From: an uncultured Eubacteriales bacterium | Lineage (GTDB): Bacteria; Bacillota; Clostridia; Oscillospirales; CAG-272 | Length of the DNA stretch: 5,027 nt | Assembly: GCA_900552255.1 (NCBI GenBank) | Contig: URZF01000117.1 | Location: 1 to 5,027, forward strand | Direction of reading: 5' to 3' | In this document: positions 1 through 5,027 of the stretch, one piece after another | How the letters are laid out: each line of letters begins with the position of its first letter | Numbering within the stretch: the stretch's first letter is position 1 | Notes under the pieces: generated by a model | What the model was told of the DNA's origin: nothing | The model's input: the letters and a program-made list of their open reading frames with translations, nothing else | Databases searched by the model: none | Position numbers and translations under genes: made by a program

Positions 1-1
1 C

Positions 2-76
2 CATGCGACTTCTAAAATTCGTGAAGCTGCTGATTTGTTTGCTTTGCATACCATGGGATTTCGTGGAGAGGCTTTG
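2..76 (+). pseudogene. mutL: MutL ATPase-domain fragment fused in frame to the downstream TetR gene
   Basis: Reading from base 2, the frame gives HATSKI (2-19), then READLFALHTM-like residues, then GFRGEAL (56-76). HATSK and GFRGEAL are hallmark motifs of the N-terminal GHKL ATPase domain of MutL, the mismatch-repair protein, and lie roughly 75-100 residues into a normal MutL. The intervening 'DLFALHTMGFRGEAL' wording is what I recall from Bacteroidetes MutL proteins. In a true MutL, GFRGEAL is followed by (A/P)SI-type residues. Here the next residues are EIREP, and no MutL similarity continues. The 75 bases are about 44% GC and use GCT, CGT and TTG codons, unlike the genes to the right. The 5' part of MutL would lie left of the window and cannot be seen. 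This is a fragment, not a functional MutL. Confidence 0.85.
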
Positions 77-670
77 GAAATCAGAGAGCCTCAAAAGGCC
101 AATGCGATCGAAAAAAAGAATAAAATCATAGAAGCCGGACTGAGAGCGTTCGGCGAAAAAGGATATTATAAAACCACTACCGTCGAAATCGCAATGCTGG
201 CCGGCGTTTCCACGGGAATCGTTTACAGCTATTTCAAGGATAAAAAAGACATTCTGCTGCATGCCCTGAGGCTGTATTTCGCAAACGTATTCCGTCCGAT
301 GGAAGAGACTCTGAAAACCATGACGGGTTCCGTCGATATCGAGGCGGAGGCGCGGAGCCTGATTCAAATCGCCATACAGTCGCACCGGGAGAATCTTGCG
401 GCGCATGAGGAAATGATCGCCATGAGCCATCTCGATAAGGACGTTCATTCGCGTTTCATGGAGCTGGAGCATGAAATCACGGAAACCGTCTCGAGCTATT
501 TAGAAGCCGGCGGCGTTCGTCCGCCGTATCTCAAAGAAAAAACCCACATTGCCTATAATCTGATAGAAACGCTCTGTCATGAAGCGGTATATCATCGGCA
601 TCCGTATATCGATTATACGGAAATGATCGAGCAGACCGTCCGTCTGCTTGTTTTCCTCTTTTCCGAATGA
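74..670 (+). CDS. TetR/AcrR-family transcriptional regulator (N-terminus altered by the MutL junction)
   Basis: This is a DNA-binding repressor of the TetR family, cytoplasmic and probably dimeric. Counting from the TTG at 74, it has 198 residues, normal for the family. The N-terminal three-helix DNA-binding domain spans about residues 15-60. Its typical pattern is KIIEAGLRAFGEKGY, then TTTVEIAMLAGVSTGIVYSYF, then KDKKDIL. The remaining ~135 residues are a helical ligand and dimer domain of unknown specificity. The start is uncertain: the frame is open from base 2, the only ATG (53) lies inside MutL-derived sequence, and TTG 74 has GGAGAGG (65-71) only 2 bp ahead, too close to be a good ribosome site. 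The native start codon was probably at or just before base 77 and was replaced at the junction. The gene converges on the ABC operon, with a shared terminator. Its target may be its lost left neighbour rather than the transporter genes. Confidence 0.85.
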   Translation: MEIREPQKANAIEKKNKIIEAGLRAFGEKGYYKTTTVEIAMLAGVSTGIVYSYFKDKKDILLHALRLYFANVFRPMEETLKTMTGSVDIEAEARSLIQIAIQSHRENLAAHEEMIAMSHLDKDVHSRFMELEHEITETVSSYLEAGGVRPPYLKEKTHIAYNLIETLCHEAVYHRHPYIDYTEMIEQTVRLLVFLFSE

Positions 671-687
671 AAAACACCGTACATATC

Positions 688-734
688 AAAAAAACGGAAC
701 GCGGATTCAAACCGAATCTGCGTTCCGTTTTTTT
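688..734. terminator. Bidirectional intrinsic terminator between convergent units
   Basis: The left arm 695-708 (CGGAACGCGGATTC) pairs with 714-727 (GAATCTGCGTTCCG) around a 5-nt loop (AAACC). All 14 pairs form, with one G-U wobble (703-719) in the plus-strand RNA; that position is an A/C mismatch in the minus-strand RNA. The stem is flanked by A7 (688-694) and T7 (728-734), which give a U-tract in both directions and can extend the helix to 21 pairs. It begins 17 nt after the stop codon of the left TetR gene and lies 30 nt beyond the stop codon of the minus-strand ABC operon. It should therefore end both transcripts. Confidence 0.95.
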
Positions 735-764
735 ACATGCCGCGCGAATATTGTACGAACTGCC

Positions 765-2501
765 TCAGCCGCCGATCGTCCATTCGCCGCTTTGCTTTTG
801 CAGCGCGACCATTTTTGCATAAAATCCGTTTTTTCGGGTCAGCTCCGCCGGACTGCCCTCTTCTGCGACCAAGCCGTCCCGCAACAGCACAAGCTTATCC
901 GCGCCCTCGACGGTTCTCATGCGATGGGCGATGATCAGCACCGTCTTGTCCTTGACAAGTCTCGAGATCGCCTCTTGGATCTCCGTTTCGTTTTCCGCGT
1001 CGAGCGAGGCCGTCGCCTCGTCGAGCAGGATGATCGGCGCATCCTTTAAAAGCGCGCGGGCAATGGATATCCGCTGACGCTCGCCGCCGGACAGTGTGGA
1101 GCCGTTCTCCCCGATCATCGTCTGATAGCCGTTCGGAAGCCTTGACACAAATTCATCGCACCGCGCTTCTCTGGCCGCGCGCATGACATCCTCGTCGCTT
1201 GCTCCCTGTCTGCCGATCCGGATATTCTCCATCACCGTATTGTTGAAAAGCGTCACATCCTGGAACACAATCGAATAAGCCGAGAGCAGCTTTTCCGGAT
1301 CGACGGTTTTCACATCCGTTCCGCCAACGGTAATGACACCGCGCTCGACATCCCAAAAACGCGCTGCAAGCTTTGCCGCCGTGGACTTTCCGCCGCCTGA
1401 CGGACCGATAAGGGCTGTTACCTCGCCCTGCTTTGCCGTAAAGGACACATTTTTCAGCACCGTTTCGCCGCTGTTGTAAGCAAAGCCGACGTTTTTGAAC
1501 TCGATATCATATCCGTTCGAATGGAAATCGGCTGTCCCCGGCTGAATGGGATACTCTTCGATCTCCCTCATACGGTCGATGTTGATCTGCGTCGAAAGGA
1601 TCGCGGCAAGATTTTGCAGCGCGCCCGACATCGGATCGTACAGCCTCGACACCACGAGCAGATACATGAAAAACGTCATAACAGGCAGCTCGCCTTTTAT
1701 CAGGAGCGAGCCTCCGACAAGCGCCGTCGTGGCGATCCCCAGCTTCAACAGCATGCCTGCCGTAACGACAAACATTGCGGCACCGAGCTCGCTTTTGATC
1801 GCGCGTCCCTCCACCGCCCCGATTTTGCGGTCGAGTCCTCTAAGATAAGCGCCTTCCGCATTGTTGGATTTGAGGTCGCGCACCGTTTCAAGGCATTCCT
1901 GAATGCCGTCGGCAAGCGCCATCTTGGCTTTCATCTGCTTTCTCGTAAAATAGTTCTGCACCTTCTTGGAAAAGGCGACGATGGCAAGCGCCACGGGAAG
2001 CACCCAAAGCGCGGCAAGCGCCATCCGATAATCGTAGAAGAACATGCTGACCGCGATCAGCACGGTGGAAAGAATCGAGCCGAAGAACTCGGGAATCCAG
2101 TGCGAGAACGCCGTTTCAAGCGTCGCACAGTCCGCCATCAGCGTGCTTGTCAGATCGGAAAGGTCTTTTTTGCCGAAAAAGGCAAGCGGGAGCTTACGGA
2201 GCTTTTCCGCGAGCGTCACGCGGCGCACGGCGCTCTCCTTATAGGTCGCAAAATAGGTCGCATTGTACTGCCACCATGCGGTCAGGAAAATCAGTACAAG
2301 CGCCGCCGCGATCCCCACGCCGTAAATCCAGTCGTGCGATTTCGGCACGCCGCCGCCGTAAAGATCATCTACCAGCAGATACAAAAGACTGACGGGAAGC
2401 ATCAGAACGATGTTTGAAAGCGTGCAGGAGATCGTCGCTTTGATAAGATCCTTCGCTCCGTTTCGCGAAAGCGCGTATTTTTTCATCAGAAAATTTATCA
2501 T
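765..2501 (-). CDS. ABC exporter half-transporter, second subunit (membrane domain plus ATPase)
   Basis: This is a 578-residue type IV (MsbA/MdlB-like) half-transporter in the cytoplasmic membrane. Predicted membrane segments are near residues 24-44, 58-77, 139-156, 160-178, 241-266 and 272-290. The ATPase domain follows, with A-loop Tyr342, Walker A GPSGGGKST (366-374), Q-loop Gln414, signature LSGGE (470-474), Walker B ILLDE with catalytic Glu495, D-loop SLDAE (from 499) and H-loop His526. Every catalytic element is present. The ATG at 2501 was chosen because a perfect AGGAGGT (2507-2513) lies 5 nt ahead and the ATGA overlap with the previous gene is typical of translational coupling; the frame also extends upstream to 2549, but without comparable support. 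It probably pairs with the preceding subunit. The KKDLSDLTSTLMADC stretch before membrane segment 3 resembles, from memory, the IrtB/YbtQ-like branch, whose known members move siderophores. That link is tentative and the substrate is unknown. Confidence 0.95.
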   Translation of the reverse strand: MINFLMKKYALSRNGAKDLIKATISCTLSNIVLMLPVSLLYLLVDDLYGGGVPKSHDWIYGVGIAAALVLIFLTAWWQYNATYFATYKESAVRRVTLAEKLRKLPLAFFGKKDLSDLTSTLMADCATLETAFSHWIPEFFGSILSTVLIAVSMFFYDYRMALAALWVLPVALAIVAFSKKVQNYFTRKQMKAKMALADGIQECLETVRDLKSNNAEGAYLRGLDRKIGAVEGRAIKSELGAAMFVVTAGMLLKLGIATTALVGGSLLIKGELPVMTFFMYLLVVSRLYDPMSGALQNLAAILSTQINIDRMREIEEYPIQPGTADFHSNGYDIEFKNVGFAYNSGETVLKNVSFTAKQGEVTALIGPSGGGKSTAAKLAARFWDVERGVITVGGTDVKTVDPEKLLSAYSIVFQDVTLFNNTVMENIRIGRQGASDEDVMRAAREARCDEFVSRLPNGYQTMIGENGSTLSGGERQRISIARALLKDAPIILLDEATASLDAENETEIQEAISRLVKDKTVLIIAHRMRTVEGADKLVLLRDGLVAEEGSPAELTRKNGFYAKMVALQKQSGEWTIGG

Positions 2502-4273
2502 ACCGCACCTCCTACCTTCCAGCTCACGGAAGTCTGGTAGTCGTCCCACATCTTTTTGTAAAGGCCGTTGTCCTCCAGCAGCTTTTCATGCGTACCGCTT
2601 TCCGCAATACCGCCGTCTTTCATCACATAGATGCAATCCGCGTTCTTGACCGTCGTCAGCCTGTGTGCGATCATGACGACGGTTTTATCCTTGGCCAGCC
2701 GCTCGAACGCCTTCTGCACCATGTACTCGTTTTCGGGGTCGGCAAAAGCCGTGGCTTCGTCCAGCACCAAGATCGGCGCGTTTTTCAGCATCACACGGGC
2801 GATCGCGATCCTTTGCTGTTCACCGCCCGACAGATAGACGCCGCCGGTGCCCACGACCGTGTCGATTCCCTCCGGCAGCTTATCGACGATATCGTCGCAC
2901 TGCGCACTGTGAAGCGCCGCAAACACCTCTTCTCTCGTCGCCTCCGGTTTCCCGAGCCTCACATTTTCAAATATGGAGGTTTTCAAAAGCCGGCTGTCCT
3001 GAAACACATACGCCACCGTATCCATCAGACGCTTCTTTTCAAGATTCTTGACGTTCACGCCGCCCACCTTTACTGCGCCGTCCTTTACGTCCCAAAAGCG
3101 GGAAATAAGTCCCGCGACCGTCGTTTTTCCGCCTCCCGAAGGTCCGACAAGCGCCACGGTCTGCCCGGGACGCACGGAAAAAGACACATGACTCACAGCG
3201 TCGGTATCGGCTCCGCGGTAACGGAACGAAACGTCCTCAAACTCCACCGAATTGTCCAGAGGAAGCTGCGGGCTCTCAGGCTCAGGCAGAGGCTGCAAAT
3301 CGAGGATCGAATGAATCCGCGCCAGCGCGTCGTTTACAATCAAGGTATTTTCGCTCATGTACATGACCTTGTTGAGCGTCACCGAGATGATCGGCGTAAA
3401 GATGATATAGAAAATCAGGTTCATGAGAAATGTCGGCTCCGCCGCGCCGTGACCCGTAATCAGAAGCCCTGCGGCGATGAGCAGCGCAAAGACGCTGTTG
3501 ATCGCCGTCGTGAACCAAAGCATCGGCCGCATCAGCTCCTTGGTATATGCTACGACCCATGTGTTATAGCGGTCGATGGAGCCTTTAAACCGCTTGAAGG
3601 AAAACACTGTCTGTCCGAAGGTTTTGACAACGGGAATCCCTCGGACATACTCCACCGCCTCATTGTTCATATCTTCAAGCGCGCTCTGATACTGCTTCAT
3701 CTTCTCCGCCATGCCGCGCCCCGTCATCTTCGCCATGATTCCGAACGCGACAAGCGTCGGAACGAGGCTGAGAAGCCCCAGCCGCCAGTCAAAAACAAAC
3801 AGAATGACAAGCATTCCGACCGGTGTCGCAATCGCGCCCGCCATGTCCGGAAGCTGATGCGCAAGATAGGTTTCGGTCGCGGCGCTCGATTCGTTCACGA
3901 TCCGGCGTACCCGTCCGCTGCCCATGTCCTCCATGAAGCCGAGCGGCAGCTCCGTCACATGCTTCATCGCCCTTCTGCGGATATTGCTCGCAACGCGGAA
4001 CGCCGAGAGATGCGAGCACATCAGCGCGCCGAAATACACCGCCATAGAGACAAGCGCGAAAATCACCGCCATCCATCCGTTATGTATGATATTCGACGCT
4101 CCGGAAAAATCGCCGCCCGCCTCGATGACCTCTTTGATAATCAGCCAAATATACACAAACGGCACAAGCGCAAGAAGCGCGCTTATCGCGGACAGCACCC
4201 AAGAGGAATACGTGAGGATCTTATGCTTTCCCGCATATTCCATAAGCTCCGAAAAGCTTTTGTTCTTCTTCAT
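2498..4273 (-). CDS. ABC exporter half-transporter, first subunit (membrane domain plus ATPase)
   Basis: This is a 591-residue type IV half-transporter of the cytoplasmic membrane. Predicted membrane segments are near residues 21-48, 67-89, 144-163, 165-183, 251-274 and 281-300. The ATPase domain has A-loop Tyr352, Walker A GPSGGGKTT (377-385), Q-loop Gln425, signature LSGGE (481-485), Walker B ILVLDE with catalytic Glu506, and H-loop His537. The D-loop is unusual: it reads AFADPE instead of the common S-(A/L)-LD form, although Asp512 is kept. The ATG at 4273 was chosen because GGAGGAG (4280-4286) sits 6 nt upstream. A TTG at 4321 would add 16 residues but would start almost at the predicted transcription start. 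The stop overlaps the next subunit's ATG by 4 bp, so the two are almost certainly co-translated as a heterodimer. The LAHQLPD stretch before membrane segment 3 suggests, from memory only, an IrtA/YbtP-like subgroup. The substrate is unknown. Confidence 0.95.
   Translation of the reverse strand: MKKNKSFSELMEYAGKHKILTYSSWVLSAISALLALVPFVYIWLIIKEVIEAGGDFSGASNIIHNGWMAVIFALVSMAVYFGALMCSHLSAFRVASNIRRRAMKHVTELPLGFMEDMGSGRVRRIVNESSAATETYLAHQLPDMAGAIATPVGMLVILFVFDWRLGLLSLVPTLVAFGIMAKMTGRGMAEKMKQYQSALEDMNNEAVEYVRGIPVVKTFGQTVFSFKRFKGSIDRYNTWVVAYTKELMRPMLWFTTAINSVFALLIAAGLLITGHGAAEPTFLMNLIFYIIFTPIISVTLNKVMYMSENTLIVNDALARIHSILDLQPLPEPESPQLPLDNSVEFEDVSFRYRGADTDAVSHVSFSVRPGQTVALVGPSGGGKTTVAGLISRFWDVKDGAVKVGGVNVKNLEKKRLMDTVAYVFQDSRLLKTSIFENVRLGKPEATREEVFAALHSAQCDDIVDKLPEGIDTVVGTGGVYLSGGEQQRIAIARVMLKNAPILVLDEATAFADPENEYMVQKAFERLAKDKTVVMIAHRLTTVKNADCIYVMKDGGIAESGTHEKLLEDNGLYKKMWDDYQTSVSWKVGGAV
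2507..2513 (-). promoter_or_regulatory. Ribosome binding site deciding the start of the second ABC subunit
   Basis: The minus strand reads AGGAGGT, a full anti-SD match, 5 nt before the ATG at 2501-2499. It lies inside the last codons of the upstream subunit gene. This rules in favour of the 578-residue start over the longer frame beginning at 2549. Confidence 0.9.
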
Positions 4274-4279
4274 TCTTCT

Positions 4280-4286
4280 CTCCTCC
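4280..4286 (-). promoter_or_regulatory. Ribosome binding site deciding the start of the first ABC subunit
   Basis: The minus strand reads GGAGGAG, 6 nt before the ATG at 4273-4271. It supports the 591-residue start over the TTG at 4321. Confidence 0.85.
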
Positions 4287-4334
4287 GTTCCCGATTTCTT
4301 TTTGAAGCTTGCAAAGACCAACCACCCCCTAAAA

Positions 4335-4361
4335 AATATAGCTTTCGCCGGAGTTTGTCTA
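4335..4361 (-). promoter_or_regulatory. Predicted promoter of the ABC transporter operon
   Basis: On the minus strand, a -35-like TAGACA (4361-4356; five of six bases match TTGACA) is followed after 15 bp by TATATT (4340-4335; five of six match TATAAT). An alternative -10, TATTTT (4338-4333), gives the preferred 17-bp spacing. Transcription would start near 4325-4330, leaving a leader of about 55 nt before the ATG at 4273. This is pattern-based; 15 bp is a short spacer, so confidence is moderate. Confidence 0.55.
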
Positions 4362-4370
4362 GACTAACCC
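4351..4370. promoter_or_regulatory. Candidate TetR-family operator (palindrome over the -35 element)
   Basis: The sequence GAGTTTGTCT/AGACTAACCC is an imperfect palindrome with 8 of 10 position pairs complementary. Its core is the perfect 8-mer GTCTAGAC (4357-4364). TetR-family dimers usually bind palindromes of about this size at or near promoters. This one covers the predicted -35 of the transporter operon and lies 20 bp beyond the stop codon of the adjacent TetR gene. The most likely ligand is the product of that gene (4391-5005). I saw no second copy of the core in the window. Binding is inferred, not shown. Confidence 0.6.
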
Positions 4371-4390
4371 TGCGGCAAAAAGGAAGGGAT

Positions 4391-5005
4391 CTATGACAAT
4401 CCCAGCAATTTGTCCCAACCGGCGTTGAAAAATTCCTGAAGCTGCTTTACATAGATGCCCGCGTCCTCTTTCGGGAAATCGTGCGCCACAATCTCAAACA
4501 TTCCGACGAAAAGCGCGCTGGCAAGCATATGATTCAAGTCCGCCCGCACCTCGTTCACAGAGATACCCATGTTCCGGAGAACTTCTATGAAGCGAACGGT
4601 GTTCCGCGTCTCTATCTCGACCATTTTATCGACATAGCTTTCATAGCTCGAACCGCGGCTCTTGCAGATAATGAGCTTGAACGCATCAAAATGCTTGTAG
4701 ATGATGTCGATCATATAATCGACCTTTCTCTCTACATAATCGTGCATCTCCGCCTTTTGTCTCGCCGGCTCAAAGGAAGCAAATTCATCCTGCACAAAGC
4801 AAAAATAGTCATATAGCTCGGAGGCGCCGTCGTCCACCAGCCCTCGGAAGATTTCGTCCTTATCCGCAAAGCGACTGTACAAAATGCCCGTTGTAAAACC
4901 CGCTTTTTCCGCAATCGTGCGCATAGAAGCGTCGGCAAAACCCTTTTCCATGAACTCCGCTTTGGCGAATTCCAATATTTTTTGCTTGATCGATTCGTCT
5001 TTCAT
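4391..5005 (-). CDS. TetR/AcrR-family transcriptional regulator, probable repressor of the ABC operon
   Basis: This is a complete 204-residue TetR-family protein, expected to be a cytoplasmic dimer. The DNA-binding domain covers about residues 6-53: KQKILEFAKAEFMEKGF, then the helix-turn-helix SMRTIAEKAGFTTGILYSRF (27-46), then ADKDEIF. Residues from about 55 to 204 are a helical ligand and dimer domain without a recognisable specificity; it ends with AGWDKLLGLS. The start at 5005 has AGGCGG (5012-5017) 6 nt ahead, one mismatch from consensus. The gene lies immediately upstream of the two ABC subunit genes on the same strand, and a palindrome suited to a TetR dimer lies in the 117-bp gap. The simplest reading is a repressor released when the transporter's substrate or a related compound binds. 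Autoregulation cannot be judged, because its own promoter is outside the window. It is clearly different from the other TetR protein in this window. Confidence 0.93.
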   Translation of the reverse strand: MKDESIKQKILEFAKAEFMEKGFADASMRTIAEKAGFTTGILYSRFADKDEIFRGLVDDGASELYDYFCFVQDEFASFEPARQKAEMHDYVERKVDYMIDIIYKHFDAFKLIICKSRGSSYESYVDKMVEIETRNTVRFIEVLRNMGISVNEVRADLNHMLASALFVGMFEIVAHDFPKEDAGIYVKQLQEFFNAGWDKLLGLS

Positions 5006-5011
5006 TGCTTC

Positions 5012-5017
5012 CCGCCT
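5012..5017 (-). promoter_or_regulatory. Ribosome binding site of the right-hand TetR gene
   Basis: The minus strand reads AGGCGG, one mismatch from AGGAGG, 6 nt before the ATG at 5005-5003. It supports that start codon. Confidence 0.65.
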
Positions 5018-5027
5018 TTGATAACGA

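Noticed and set aside
648..1049. Plus-strand frames overlapping the terminator and the 3' end of the second ABC gene
   Set aside because: They run through the intrinsic terminator and across coding sequence of the opposite strand. They have no protein-like features.
1521..2417. A 298-codon plus-strand open frame antisense to the second ABC subunit gene
   Set aside because: It has the same Arg/His-rich shadow composition and no recognisable domain; the real gene is on the minus strand.
4274..4321. A 16-residue N-terminal extension of the first ABC subunit from TTG 4321
   Set aside because: The ATG at 4273 has a much better ribosome site, and the TTG would lie only a few bases after the predicted transcription start.
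4368..4390. Possible terminator between the right-hand TetR gene and the ABC operon
   Set aside because: Only a weak 4-bp CCCT/AGGG pairing is visible, with no U-tract directly after it. Read-through from the TetR gene into the ABC genes remains possible.
2588..4396. A 602-codon plus-strand open frame antisense to the first ABC subunit gene
   Set aside because: Its translation is extremely rich in Arg and His, with no domain pattern, as expected for the shadow of a GC-biased gene. The opposite strand encodes a complete ABC subunit with every motif.
1..5027. CRISPR arrays, tRNA or rRNA genes, insertion-sequence ends, toxin-antitoxin or defence systems
   Set aside because: Coding sequence and two short explained gaps fill the window. 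No direct repeat arrays, cloverleaf-like sequence, transposase or defence domains were seen.

Overview
The window looks like a chromosomal or metagenomic segment from a Clostridia-type Firmicute. It has mid-range GC, strong AGGAGG-type ribosome binding sites, compact genes and an ATGA gene overlap. The lineage is inferred from gene style and protein character only; no marker gene fixes it.

The right-hand 4.3 kb is one minus-strand cassette. It reads, in transcription order, a TetR-family repressor (5005-4391), a 591-residue ABC exporter half-transporter (4273-2498) and a second, 578-residue half-transporter (2501-765). The two half-transporters overlap by 4 bp (ATGA) and each has six predicted membrane segments followed by a complete ATPase domain, so they most likely form a heterodimer. 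In the 117-bp gap between the repressor and the first transporter gene, a 20-bp imperfect palindrome centred on GTCTAGAC covers a -35-like element, with a -10-like TATATT downstream. This is the expected layout for a TetR-repressed transporter promoter. The substrate cannot be read from the sequence; it may be a drug, lipid, peptide or siderophore-type compound.

On the left, a second and different TetR-family gene runs on the plus strand and converges on the transporter operon. The two converging units share a bidirectional intrinsic terminator (688-734) with a 14-bp GC-containing stem, extended by 7 A-T pairs.

The main surprise is at the extreme left. The first 76 bases encode, in frame with the TetR gene, a piece of the DNA-mismatch-repair ATPase MutL (HATSKI...GFRGEAL, Bacteroidetes-like in wording and codon use). 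This switches abruptly to TetR sequence at about base 77. It is either an assembly chimera or a real recombination junction, and it replaces the normal start region of that TetR gene. Apart from this seam, I see a fairly ordinary regulated ABC exporter locus and no evidence of a new defence or mobile system.
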